Assembly: GCA_965237775.1 (NCBI GenBank) | Contig: OZ250155.1 | Location: forward strand, 2,542,001-2,606,000 | DNA from: CATOSP01 sp965237775 | GTDB lineage: Bacteria > Chloroflexota > Dehalococcoidia > Lucifugimonadales > UBA3495 | Direction: 5' to 3' | DNA: 64,000 nucleotides | Shown: positions 44,457 through 53,509 of the stretch, piece after piece | Position numbering within the stretch: the first letter of the stretch is position 1 | Layout of the letters: the number at the start of each line of letters is the position of its first letter | Made by a program: the position numbers and the translations under genes | The notes under the pieces: model-generated | What the model saw: only the letters and a program-made list of their open reading frames with translations | Databases searched by the model: none | Told to the model about the DNA's origin: nothing

Positions 44457-45596
44457 CTACGATTTCCGCTGATACGTCCCTTGTCCAAGTACGTTGCGGG
44501 TGAACCTCAGTATCTCTTCCCGCCCCACAAGCCCGAGTAACTCCCCGTCCCGCCACACGGGAAATCTCTCCTGCCTGCCATTCTGCACCCGGTCCATCGC
44601 GTCCGAAATCGTATCGTCCGGCGCTAGCCAGGGTGTGTTCCGCAGCGGCTGCATGATAAGGGATAGTGGAGTCGCAGGTCCCGGTCCTCGCGGCACACCC
44701 GCCATGAGCCTGCGCGTCAGGAGGCCCACCATCTGGCCATCGCTGGAGACCATGACCAAGTCGTTATGACGGGCCAGCCCTTGCCCCACCAGGGGAGAAT
44801 CCATCGAGGTCTCTACGGGCAAGATCCCCCATTCGTGGGTCATCACGTCCGCCACACGGTAGGTCTTCAACCCCTCCCTCGCCTTCTCCTGGCGGTAGGA
44901 CGTGGTGGCGGCCACCAACAGAAACGCCCCTATCAACGCCATCCAAATTCCGAAAACCCCGAACTGTCTGAAATCCAGGAACGCCAGGGATCCGCCGCCA
45001 ATCACCATCAGCCCGCCGATTCCCTGGCCTACCCGGGCGGCGATCCGCGTCGCCAGCCAGTAGTTGCCCGAAATGCCCCAAGCCGCCGCCCTTAGTATCC
45101 TGCCGCCGTCCAGGGGAAACCCCGGCAGCAAATTGAATACTCCCAGCATCAGATTGACTCCCATCAGAAGCCGCAGCGTGATTTCCAAGGACGGGCTGAT
45201 ATCTCGAAACGCCCACCAAAACCCGAAGATGACTAGCGCGAGCAACATGCTGCTCACCGGCCCCACCACAGTCACAGCAAACTCGGTCATGGGCCGCCTG
45301 GCCTCGTGGGAGAGCTGGGATACCCCGCCGAAGAGGAAAAGGGTGATACGGTTTACCGGTATCCCCTTCTTAATCGCCAATAGGCTGTGGGACAGCTCGT
45401 GGGCCAGGACCGATAGGAAAAATAGCAGGGCGATCCCCACCGCCAGCGCCCACCGGTGGACTGTGGACCAGGTGGGGTAGAAATCACCAAATTGGTCTCC
45501 CAACATGTAGATGACCAACAGGAAGACGAAGATCCAGCTAAAGTTGATCTCTATTGGGATACCGAATAATTTGATCAGGCGGATGGCTGGTCCCAT
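44457..45596 (-). CDS. Site-2 protease-family (M50) metalloprotease with CBS domains
   Basis: A 379-aa membrane protease. The zinc motif HExxH is in 'VLAHELSHSLLAIKKGIP' and the third ligand in 'NLLPGFPLDGGRILRA', followed by hydrophobic helices to about residue 230 and a C-terminal CBS pair ('VADVMTHEW', 'GRQERFPVWRDGELLGLVGR'). CBS domains usually sense nucleotides and gate such proteases. Possible substrates include membrane anti-sigma factors such as the one at 7756-8622, but this link is only inference. Confidence 0.88.
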   Translation of the reverse strand: MGPAIRLIKLFGIPIEINFSWIFVFLLVIYMLGDQFGDFYPTWSTVHRWALAVGIALLFFLSVLAHELSHSLLAIKKGIPVNRITLFLFGGVSQLSHEARRPMTEFAVTVVGPVSSMLLALVIFGFWWAFRDISPSLEITLRLLMGVNLMLGVFNLLPGFPLDGGRILRAAAWGISGNYWLATRIAARVGQGIGGLMVIGGGSLAFLDFRQFGVFGIWMALIGAFLLVAATTSYRQEKAREGLKTYRVADVMTHEWGILPVETSMDSPLVGQGLARHNDLVMVSSDGQMVGLLTRRLMAGVPRGPGPATPLSLIMQPLRNTPWLAPDDTISDAMDRVQNGRQERFPVWRDGELLGLVGREEILRFTRNVLGQGTYQRKS

Positions 45597-45674
45597 TCGA
45601 GCGGCACCCGGGCCCGTAGGGCCTTCAATTACAAGACTTGCATTCCCGGATCGCAGACCGCCGGCCCTGACGGT

Positions 45675-46592
45675 TTACCCGTCGCCGCCGGCAGGTCCGT
45701 TGATTGCGTAGGCCACTAGCTTATACACGAGCTTGGCGGCTGTATAAGAACATGCGGCCGGTCCATGACCTGGAGAAAGCTCGCACACGTCGAATCCCAC
45801 AATCTTCCTCGTCTCAGCCACGCTCCTCAATAACGTCGTCATCTGACGCCAGTCCAACCCTCCGGGTTCCGGGGTTCCCACCGCTGGCATCAGTGACGGA
45901 TCGAAGGCGTCGAGGTCGATGCTAACGTACACCGTGGGGCCGAGCTGATCGGTGATTCTCCTGGGAAATTCTACCCCGTCGTCCGAGAGCGGCCACGGAA
46001 ACGTCGGTAGGGAATTGTCTCTTAGAAAGTCACGCTCTTCCAAGCACAGGCTGCGCACACCCACTAATACGAGAGGGCAAAGCTCTTGGATGCGTCGCGC
46101 GCCGGAAGCGTGCCCCCAGGAAGTTCCCATGTACGAGTCGCGCATGTCCGCATGGGCGTCAACGTACAGAACCGACAGGTCCGGGTATGCCTCCAGGTGT
46201 GCCAGGACCGAACCGGTGGTTATAGAATGCTCCCCGCCCAGTACACCTACGACTCTCCCCTCCCGGATGTAAGCGGAAACAGCGCCGCGTACCCTTACAG
46301 CCATAGCCTCAGGGCCGCCCATGTCCGGCTCCAGGGATGCGGTGGTGTGGATGCCCAACTCGGAAACATCCGAATCCAACTCCCAGTCGTAATCCTCTAA
46401 ACCGTATGAAGCGTCGATTATCGCGTTGGGCCCGTCCCTCGCTCCAGACCGAAAAGAGGTCGAGCTATCGTAAGGTACCGGAATCAAAACTGCCCTTGCG
46501 GTTTCCAGGTCCGAGTCCTGTGGGTCTAGGGCAAGGAAATTACGGGGAATCCACCCGGAGTCCCCACTTTCAGTCGGCATGGGGTCCCGCAT
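45675..46592 (-). CDS. speB: Agmatinase/arginase-family ureohydrolase
   Basis: A roughly 305-aa ureohydrolase with the binuclear manganese motifs 'GGEHS', 'YVDAHADMRDSYMG' and 'SIDLDAFDPS'. The neighbouring speD makes agmatinase (agmatine to putrescine plus urea) the best guess. The frame opens at 46667; ATG 46592 or 46580 gives a normal N-terminus, both overlapping the end of speD. Confidence 0.85.
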   Translation of the reverse strand: MRDPMPTESGDSGWIPRNFLALDPQDSDLETARAVLIPVPYDSSTSFRSGARDGPNAIIDASYGLEDYDWELDSDVSELGIHTTASLEPDMGGPEAMAVRVRGAVSAYIREGRVVGVLGGEHSITTGSVLAHLEAYPDLSVLYVDAHADMRDSYMGTSWGHASGARRIQELCPLVLVGVRSLCLEERDFLRDNSLPTFPWPLSDDGVEFPRRITDQLGPTVYVSIDLDAFDPSLMPAVGTPEPGGLDWRQMTTLLRSVAETRKIVGFDVCELSPGHGPAACSYTAAKLVYKLVAYAINGPAGGDG

Positions 46593-47001
46593 TTCCAGCC
46601 CGCAAGGAGGTCCGTTGCTTCTCGACTTCAGACAGCCCTTGACGGCCGTCGAGCCATTCCAGGCCACGGTCCAACAGCCAGGTCTTGACTTCCTTCAGCT
46701 CAAACAACTCCTTCGCCTCGGCCAGAGCGCGCACGTGATCAAAGGCCCGGCAGGAAAACATGTCAATGTTCACGTAATCGCGGTGCGGAAAAGTATGGAC
46801 GCTAATGTGGCTTTCCGCTATTATGACAAACCCAGAAACTCCGGAATCGTCACTCTTTGGAGCGCTATATTCCAGTACATGTGGCTCAGTGATTCGGGTC
46901 ATTCCCAGGGTGCCCGGACAATCGGTGAGAAAGGTTCGGACAAGTTCAACATCCCACATCTTGCCGAAATCGCCTTGGTACCCGTCGATGACCAGGTGCA
47001 T
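46570..47001 (-). CDS. speD: S-adenosylmethionine decarboxylase proenzyme
   Basis: A 143-aa prokaryotic class AdoMetDC. 'IIAESHISVHTFP' contains the Glu63-Ser64 self-cleavage site giving the pyruvoyl group, His69, and the catalytic Cys84 in 'DMFSCRAF'. It makes decarboxylated SAM, the aminopropyl donor for spermidine. It overlaps speB, forming a polyamine operon; no spermidine synthase gene is visible in the window. Confidence 0.92.
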   Translation of the reverse strand: MHLVIDGYQGDFGKMWDVELVRTFLTDCPGTLGMTRITEPHVLEYSAPKSDDSGVSGFVIIAESHISVHTFPHRDYVNIDMFSCRAFDHVRALAEAKELFELKEVKTWLLDRGLEWLDGRQGLSEVEKQRTSLRAGNAGPHAD

Positions 47002-47153
47002 CCTACCTCCTATGGCTTACGTACGAGCCGCCCCTTGTCCTGCCCGTATAACTGTTCTTGGCAGGGCGCAAGGGTATAAACTATCATCTCTGGAGATTCC
47101 GAAGTATTTTCACGCAATAGCCTAATCGTTGCAACCCTCCTGAGAGGCGGACA

Positions 47154-48101
47154 TTGGATTCGATGATGATCCAGGCCACCGGCCTGACCCACTACTACGG
47201 CCCCAACCCGGCCATCGAGGACGTTAACTTCGGTGTGAACCGCGGCGAAATCCTCGGTTTTCTCGGACCTAACGGCGCGGGCAAAACCACCACCATGCGT
47301 ATCCTTACAGGCTTTATGCCCCCGACAAGGGGCAAGGTCACCCTCGACGGTTACGACGTGGTGGAGCAGTCCTTGGAAGTTCGCCGCCGCGTAGGCTATC
47401 TTCCTGAGACCGTCCCCCTGTACACCGATATGACCGTAACCAGTTACCTCAAGTACATGGGCACCCTCAGAGGTATGCCTTCCCGGAATATCAAGCGGCG
47501 CATCGAAGAGGTCATCGACGTCTGCCGCTTGGACGACTACCGGTCTTCCCTCATAGCGAAGCTGTCCAAGGGCTTCCGGCAGAGAGTCGGTATCGCCCAG
47601 GCCATTCTTCACGAGCCTGATGTTCTCGTGCTTGATGAACCCACCATCGGTATCGACCCGATCCAGGTCGTCGAGACCCGCAGCCTCATCAAGAACCTGG
47701 GCAATCAACAGACGGTGGTCCTCAGCAGCCACATCCTCCCCGAAGTCAGCATGATCTGCGAACGTGTGTTGATTATCCATGAAGGGCGCATCGTCGCCGA
47801 GGACACCCCCGCCAACCTTGCCGAACGCCTCCAGGGGACAGACCTGCTGGAAGTAGAGATCGGCGGCCCGCCCGAGGAAGTGACACCCGCAATACGGGAA
47901 ATCGAGGGCGTTGCCAGCGTCAGGCATCGCTCCCACGCCAACCGCGAAGTCTATACGGTGCGCCTGCTTCAGGGTGCCGAGGTCCGGGACGACATTTCCC
48001 GGGCTGTGATCGCCAGGGGTTGGAGTCTGCTTAGCATGCAATCGGTGGGTATGACCCTGGAGGAGATATTCCTCCGGCTCACCACCGATGAGGAGAACTA
48101 G
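47154..48101 (+). CDS. ABC transporter ATP-binding protein (GldA-like)
   Basis: A 315-aa ATPase: Walker A 'GPNGAGKTTT', a GldA/NatA-type signature 'LSKGFRQRVGIAQAI' in place of LSGGQ, Walker B 'VLVLDEPTIGIDP', and the H-loop 'SSHILPE'. It powers the permease encoded two bases downstream. The start is TTG 47154 after GAGAGGCGG; ATG 47163 is an alternative. It is the first gene of a four-gene operon. Confidence 0.93.
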   Translation: MDSMMIQATGLTHYYGPNPAIEDVNFGVNRGEILGFLGPNGAGKTTTMRILTGFMPPTRGKVTLDGYDVVEQSLEVRRRVGYLPETVPLYTDMTVTSYLKYMGTLRGMPSRNIKRRIEEVIDVCRLDDYRSSLIAKLSKGFRQRVGIAQAILHEPDVLVLDEPTIGIDPIQVVETRSLIKNLGNQQTVVLSSHILPEVSMICERVLIIHEGRIVAEDTPANLAERLQGTDLLEVEIGGPPEEVTPAIREIEGVASVRHRSHANREVYTVRLLQGAEVRDDISRAVIARGWSLLSMQSVGMTLEEIFLRLTTDEEN

Positions 48102-48103
48102 GA

Positions 48104-48829
48104 ATGCGCACGGTCCAGGCGGTGGCTTGGAAAGAGATCCAGATTTATTTCAGCAGCCCCACCGCCTACATCGTGGGGTTGATCTTCCTGGCGATGACTG
48201 GAGTCTTCTTTGCCAGAGACGTTGTCCAAACCCAGGCCAACCCTTTCCCGGAGGCTTCACTTAGCGGGTTCTTCCAGGGCGCGACCATCATCCTCATCCT
48301 CATGGCGCCGGCCTTGACCATGAGGCTCTTGGCGGAGGAGCAAAAGCTAGGCACCATCGAACTATTGCTCACTTCGCCGGTCAGAGACTGGGAGGTCGTC
48401 GTAGGCAAGTACTTGGCCAGCCTGACATTCCTGCTGGTTACCGTTGCCGCAACCGTCTACTACGTCGTCCTTCTCCTGATATTCGCCGATCCTGACCTCG
48501 GCCCGATGTGGGTGGGTTACCTCGGCTTGGTGCTATACGGGGCAACCGCCCTGTCCATCGGAATCTTGGCCTCCACCCTTACCAGCAACCAGATCGTCGC
48601 CGCAGTGGTGGCGATGGGCATCCTCCTCGTGCTTTACTTCACCGATTTCGCCGCCGGGACATTGACCGGTCTGCCCGCCGCCGTCGTGCAGGAAATCGGG
48701 ATCAAGAGCCATTTCGACGACTTCGACCGGGGGGTGATCGATACCAAACACGTGGCCTATTATCTGATCGTCACGGCCTTCTTCCTATTCTTGACCATAC
48801 GCGCTCTCGAATCGCGAAGGTGGAGGTAG
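48104..48829 (+). CDS. ABC transporter permease (GldF-like)
   Basis: A 241-aa ABC-2-type permease with about six transmembrane segments ('YIVGLIFLAMTGVFFARDV', 'TIILILMAPALTMRLLAEE') and the conserved 'GTIELLLTSPVRDWEVVVGK'. It pairs with the ATPase upstream and the GldG-like protein downstream (one base between stop and start). The exported substrate is unknown. Confidence 0.92.
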   Translation: MRTVQAVAWKEIQIYFSSPTAYIVGLIFLAMTGVFFARDVVQTQANPFPEASLSGFFQGATIILILMAPALTMRLLAEEQKLGTIELLLTSPVRDWEVVVGKYLASLTFLLVTVAATVYYVVLLLIFADPDLGPMWVGYLGLVLYGATALSIGILASTLTSNQIVAAVVAMGILLVLYFTDFAAGTLTGLPAAVVQEIGIKSHFDDFDRGVIDTKHVAYYLIVTAFFLFLTIRALESRRWR

Positions 48830-48830
48830 C

Positions 48831-50768
48831 ATGAGCGAGCAGCGCACGGGCCGCCTGGGTGACTGGAGGCGGCGCAGACGCCCTTCGGACGAGCCTGAAG
48901 GGGGAACCACCGCGCCTGACCAGCCCGAGGATTCCGGGCCTCAGCAGGGCGAAGAAGTGGTCCTCTCCAAGACTTTGTTCAGCTTTCTGGAACCCACATT
49001 GGACCGAATCGGCTCCTTCTCCGCTCCCCTGGTCGTCGCCGGAGTCGTGGCATTGGCCCTCGGTGTCATCCTGCTCGCCTTCGTCAGCTCCATGCGGCTC
49101 TACGCCTACATCTGCCTCGGGATGGGGGTCATCTTTATCGCCCTAGTGGCCTTGATCCAATTGAGTGCGGTGGCTGCCGCATTCTTCAGCCGCACCGGGC
49201 GATATGGCGCAAACTCGGCCGTGATGCTGGTCGCTTTTACGGGAATTATTTTTGTCATCGGGTTTATCACCTTCGAGAACAACCGCCGGATGGACCTGAC
49301 CGCAACCAATCAGTTCAGCCTGGCCGAACGCACCAAGGACATCCTGGAAAACCTCGAAGAGCCGGTCCACGCCATCGCCTTCTACAAAGAAAGCAGGCGC
49401 CCGGACCTGGATACGATAATTCGCCGCTCCCGGGTCGAGGAAACCTTCCGCGACTTCCGCTCCGCCCGCGCCAGTAAATTCTCTTACGAGTTCAAAGACC
49501 CAGACCTGACTCCCGACATTGTCCGCGATTACTTCGGAGAGACCCCAGCGGTCTTCGTCAACCAGGCTGTCGTGCTACAGGGGGTAAATACCGGGATCAT
49601 TCACGTCATAGAACCGTCGGAACGGAGCTTCACCCAGTTTGAACAGGAACTTGTCAGCGGTATCTTGATCGTTTCGGGAGAAGAGCAGAAGACAGTCTAC
49701 TTCCTTGAGGGCCACGGCGAACGCAACATCAACAGTTCTTTGGACGAAGGGTACCAGGACGTGACCCAATGGCTCGTGGGCGAAAACTACAAGGTCTTGA
49801 GTCTCAGGTGGGACCTCGAAGATGAAGACGTCAGTGTCCCCGACGGTTCCTGCGGGGAAGGTGTGGCCGCCGAAGAATGTCTTCCCGAAGCTGCCATGAT
49901 CGTTATCGCCGGGCCAAAGTTCGAATTGCCCGAGGCTCACCAGGCCGCGCTTGACAATTACCTCAGCGGCGCCCAATTCGACGATGAGGGCAAGTTCGTG
50001 AACTACAAGGGCGGCCGGTTGATCTTCCTCGCCGAGCCCGATATACTCGACTCGTTCAAGACCTTCCTGGCGCGTTGGGGCGTCGTAACGCTCCCAGGTT
50101 ACGTCCTCGACGAAGAACGCTCGCCCAAGGGGCAACCCCGCACCCTGAAACTTCGGGCCTTCAACCTGCTCGACCTGCCCCAGGAGATGATTCCTCAGGT
50201 CCCGAGGCCTATCTTGCAGGCCCTCCTGGGCATTACCTCCCCCAAGGGTAAAGCCCTGGGCGACACCTACATGCCCGGAGCCACCGCGTTCGAGATACTG
50301 AGCGACAATCAGCGGATACTCATTCCCCTAGCTTTGACCTCGGCAGAGAGCTACCTGATCGACGACATTCAGAGGACCGAACCCGTCAAGGGCGACGAAG
50401 ACGACGCCGATCCAAAGCGGGAATTCTCGCCTGTGGTCTACCTGCAGGCCGTGGTCCCCCTGGGCATGCAGGCCCAGCCCTCATCAGCCCAAAGCCAGTT
50501 GGGCAGCCTGATCATCTTCGGAGACTCGGACTTTTTGACCAACAGCTCCCTGGCCACTGGCAGGGGCAGCGGCTTGGACTTCTTCTTGAACTCTTCCAAC
50601 TACTTGCTGGGTGATTTCGCCCTGGTGTCCTTCCGCTCCAAGTCCCTAACCTTCCGCGAATTGAACCTGGACCTCAACGAGGAGCGTTTCGTCCAATGGA
50701 CATCCTGGTTGTTCCTCCCGGGAATCATGGGACTGATGGCGGCGTTCGTCTGGTGGGTCCGGCGCTAA
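48831..50768 (+). CDS. GldG-like ABC transporter auxiliary protein
   Basis: A 645-aa protein. After a charged N-terminal tail there are three hydrophobic segments (about residues 65-145), then a GldG-like extracytoplasmic region ('RMDLTATNQFSLAERTKDIL', 'VYFLEGHGERNI') with a Rossmann-like ABC_transp_aux domain, and one C-terminal transmembrane helix. It fits the GldG family of Gld-type ABC export complexes known from gliding Bacteroidota but widespread elsewhere. The function outside Bacteroidota is unclear. Confidence 0.88.
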   Translation: MSEQRTGRLGDWRRRRRPSDEPEGGTTAPDQPEDSGPQQGEEVVLSKTLFSFLEPTLDRIGSFSAPLVVAGVVALALGVILLAFVSSMRLYAYICLGMGVIFIALVALIQLSAVAAAFFSRTGRYGANSAVMLVAFTGIIFVIGFITFENNRRMDLTATNQFSLAERTKDILENLEEPVHAIAFYKESRRPDLDTIIRRSRVEETFRDFRSARASKFSYEFKDPDLTPDIVRDYFGETPAVFVNQAVVLQGVNTGIIHVIEPSERSFTQFEQELVSGILIVSGEEQKTVYFLEGHGERNINSSLDEGYQDVTQWLVGENYKVLSLRWDLEDEDVSVPDGSCGEGVAAEECLPEAAMIVIAGPKFELPEAHQAALDNYLSGAQFDDEGKFVNYKGGRLIFLAEPDILDSFKTFLARWGVVTLPGYVLDEERSPKGQPRTLKLRAFNLLDLPQEMIPQVPRPILQALLGITSPKGKALGDTYMPGATAFEILSDNQRILIPLALTSAESYLIDDIQRTEPVKGDEDDADPKREFSPVVYLQAVVPLGMQAQPSSAQSQLGSLIIFGDSDFLTNSSLATGRGSGLDFFLNSSNYLLGDFALVSFRSKSLTFRELNLDLNEERFVQWTSWLFLPGIMGLMAAFVWWVRR

Positions 50769-50819
50769 CCCGGCCTCAGTCCGGCAGATTTCAATCGCCG
50801 CCAGGTTAGAGAACAAAAC

Positions 50820-51812
50820 ATGAACTTAAGGCTATCAATTCTCTTGGTCACCGTGTTAGTCCTCTTCGGAGGCACCTTCCTTGTCGTGCGCCTCACCGCT
50901 TCCACCGAAAGAGACCCGGAAGAAGACTGGATGTACCGGATCTCGGAAGACGATCTGTACCGCATCGAGGTCAGCAACGAAGGGAAGGACGTGGTCTTTA
51001 CCAGGAAGCCTGGCAGCTTCCGTTGGTATATTCAGGAGGACCCGCTGGTCCCAGTATTCATCGACAAATGGTCCGGAACTCCTTTGCTTCTCAGCGGTCC
51101 CCGCGTTAACCGGACCCTTACAGAAGTGATCGAAAACCCCTCGGCCTACGGGTTGGACCCCCCGGCGTCCCGGGTTAAGGTGGTGGACGGCGCGGGACAG
51201 AGTTTCGAATTCCACATGGGCGACCCTACGCCGGACGGCGCAAACCAGTACACCAGGCTCGTGGGACACCCCAGGCTGTTTACGGTCCCTGCCATCTGGG
51301 CCCAGGTCATCAACCGGCTGGCGCTGGAACCTCCATACTTGCGCCTTTACCTTTTGGGCGAGGATGACCATGTGGTCTTCGTCAGTGTCACCCACGGGGA
51401 GGAGACAAACGAATACGGTCGAAAGGCTGACCTGTCCTGGATCGTCCTCGGCCCACCTGACACACCTGAACCCCAACAGATACCGGTAGATGGGGCGGTC
51501 TGGTCGGAAATCTTGGAATTCCTCCTCGGCCCAAGGGCCGAGGATATCGTGGAAGATGCCATCGAAGACCCAGCCCAATTCGGCTTGGACCCTCCCGAAG
51601 TCTCGGTCAGACTCGGAAAGGCCACCGGCCCCGACGTGAAGTTCTTCGTGGGTGACTCCACCCCCGACGGCGACCACCGCTACGTCATCGTCGAAAGCGA
51701 TGTGGACTCCAAGCTGTACGCCATGAGCAACAGCCGAGTCAAAATGATCACCGACCTGGTGGCAGACCCGCCTTACGGAGAGGCTCCAGAGGCCACTCCG
51801 CCTCCGGGTTGA
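50820..51812 (+). CDS. DUF4340-domain protein
   Basis: A 330-aa protein with an N-terminal membrane anchor ('LSILLVTVLVLFGGTFLVVR'), then two copies of a DUF4340-like unit, each with a 'YGLDPP/FGLDPP' and 'GDPTPDG/GDSTPDG' pattern. DUF4340 proteins regularly follow GldG-like genes, so this is probably an accessory subunit of the same membrane complex. A hairpin follows its stop. Confidence 0.88.
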   Translation: MNLRLSILLVTVLVLFGGTFLVVRLTASTERDPEEDWMYRISEDDLYRIEVSNEGKDVVFTRKPGSFRWYIQEDPLVPVFIDKWSGTPLLLSGPRVNRTLTEVIENPSAYGLDPPASRVKVVDGAGQSFEFHMGDPTPDGANQYTRLVGHPRLFTVPAIWAQVINRLALEPPYLRLYLLGEDDHVVFVSVTHGEETNEYGRKADLSWIVLGPPDTPEPQQIPVDGAVWSEILEFLLGPRAEDIVEDAIEDPAQFGLDPPEVSVRLGKATGPDVKFFVGDSTPDGDHRYVIVESDVDSKLYAMSNSRVKMITDLVADPPYGEAPEATPPPG

Positions 51813-51860
51813 CAAACCGGGCCTCGGTGACGCACAAATTACAGGTATCCATTCGTATTG

Positions 51861-51885
51861 CGCCCCGATGATCTCGGGGCGTTCT
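51861..51885 (+). terminator. Hairpin after the Gld-like operon
   Basis: Perfect stem CGCCCCGA/TCGGGGCG with a five-base loop, followed by TTCT. The T-run is weak, so termination may be partial. Confidence 0.5.
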
Positions 51886-51904
51886 GATAAACAGGGGGAC
51901 GCGC

Positions 51905-53170
51905 TTGAAAGCAGAGATATTGTCCGTCGGCACCGAGCTACTCATGGGCGAGTTGACCGACCTGAACGCTTCATGGATCGCCTCCAAGCTCCCGGCATTG
52001 GGTATCCAGCTTCAATGGGTATCCATCGTGGGAGACGACTTGGACATGCTGGCGGAGGCATTCACCAGGGGTCTGGAACGCTCGGACATCATCTTCACCA
52101 CCGGAGGTCTCGGGCCGACCCAGGACGACCTCACCCGGGAGGGAGTTGCCAGGGCGCTTGGAGAAGAACCCACGGTCCAAGAAGGAGTGCTGCGTGACCT
52201 GGAAAAGTACTTCCAGGCCCGGGGCGCCCCGATGCCGGCCCACAACATCAAGCAAGCCCACCTCATCCCTTCGGCTCAGTTCATCCCCAATCGCAACGGC
52301 ACCGCTCCCGGATGGTGGGCGGAGAAGAACGGGGGAATCATAGTCTCCATGCCCGGACCACCGGGCGAGATGCACCCCATCTGGGACGAGGAAGTCGAAC
52401 CCAGGCTGCAAGAGTTGGTTACCGAAGAGGTTACCATCACTCGCAACATCAAGACCATGGGTCTCTCCGAATCCGCCATCGACGAGATCATCTCCGAATA
52501 TTTCGGCCTTGAAAACCCATACCTGGGCATCTACTCCAAGGCCGACGGCATCCACCTGCGCATCATCGCCCGTGCCGCTGACACTAATGCCGCCTGGGCC
52601 ATGATTGACCCGGTGGCCCAGGGCATAGAGGACCGCCTCGGCCCCTACGTCTGGGGCTACGACGACGAGACCCCGGAACAGGCCGTCGGGTTGATTCTGA
52701 AAAACCGCGGCCTGACCCTGGCTACCATGGAGTCCTGCACCGGCGGCTTCCTGGTCAACTGCATCACTGACGTAGCGGACAGCGCCAGCTACTACAAGGG
52801 TGGTGTCGTGGCCTACACCAACGAGATGAAGGTCGCCAGCGGCGTTCCAGCGGACATTATCGAACGCCACGGCGCAATCAGCCCGGAGACGGCCAACGCC
52901 ATGGCCCTGGCAGCCGCCGGACACCTCGGGGCGGACTACGGCATCGGCATCACCGGGGTCGTCGGCCCGGCGCGCGTGGAAGACCAACCCCCTGGCCTGG
53001 CCTACCTGTCGATAGTCGGTCCCGGCGAAGGCAAGCAGATGGAAATGCGCGTCCCTCCCCGCCGCGTCACCATCAAACGCCGCATGTCCAACACCGCTCT
53101 GATCGAGCTTCGAAAGCTCCTGACCGCTACTCATCCCGAAGCAAAAGTGCCGCCCGGGGGTCTGCTCTAG
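51905..53170 (+). CDS. cinA: CinA-family protein (competence/damage-inducible; NMN amidase)
   Basis: A 421-aa CinA. The N-terminal MoCF/COG1058 domain has 'SVGTELLMGELTDLNASWIA' and 'FTTGGLGPTQDDLTREG', and the C-terminal amidase domain has 'TMESCTGGFLVNCITDVADS' and 'GITGVVGPARVEDQPPG'. CinA hydrolyses ADP-ribose and deamidates nicotinamide mononucleotide in NAD recycling. It starts at a TTG. The following 53171-53509 gap is non-coding. Confidence 0.92.
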   Translation: MKAEILSVGTELLMGELTDLNASWIASKLPALGIQLQWVSIVGDDLDMLAEAFTRGLERSDIIFTTGGLGPTQDDLTREGVARALGEEPTVQEGVLRDLEKYFQARGAPMPAHNIKQAHLIPSAQFIPNRNGTAPGWWAEKNGGIIVSMPGPPGEMHPIWDEEVEPRLQELVTEEVTITRNIKTMGLSESAIDEIISEYFGLENPYLGIYSKADGIHLRIIARAADTNAAWAMIDPVAQGIEDRLGPYVWGYDDETPEQAVGLILKNRGLTLATMESCTGGFLVNCITDVADSASYYKGGVVAYTNEMKVASGVPADIIERHGAISPETANAMALAAAGHLGADYGIGITGVVGPARVEDQPPGLAYLSIVGPGEGKQMEMRVPPRRVTIKRRMSNTALIELRKLLTATHPEAKVPPGGLL

Positions 53171-53387
53171 CACTCCCGTCCGCCACGAAAGAAACCCGCG
53201 CCTTCAACCGCGTTTCGCCCAAAAAGAGGGCTGCCGCCTGGCAATCTCACTTGGATTGCGCCAGCCCCGTCCCCCGCGTCCCTCTAACTCCCCATCCATA
53301 TTATTCTCCCACCTTCCCACACCCGCCGTTCCCCGGCCCCCGTCTCTCCCGCACCGATCAATACCCTCGCCCACCTCATCCCTCACT

Positions 53388-53415
53388 CCCGTCTTTCCCG
53401 CGAAAGCGTGAATCC
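53388..53415. repeat. REP-like hairpin in the cinA downstream gap
   Basis: The core TTCCCGC-GAAA-GCGTGAA forms a stem with one mismatch, like the widespread TTCCCGCGAAAGCGGGAA intergenic repeats. A related hairpin, GTTCCC/GGGAAC, is at 63951-63970. Confidence 0.5.
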
Positions 53416-53473
53416 ATAGCCCGAGTCGAACAGTCTCGCCAACTTTCCCTATCGAACGAAAGCACACACCCGG

Positions 53474-53479
53474 TATAAT
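53474..53479 (+). promoter_or_regulatory. Candidate -10 box of the phosphotriesterase-family gene
   Basis: Perfect TATAAT, 31 bases before the ATG with GGAGGTG between. The -35 region is weak. Confidence 0.35.
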
Positions 53480-53509
53480 CGCCCAAACCAATTAATTCGG
53501 AGGTGTGCG

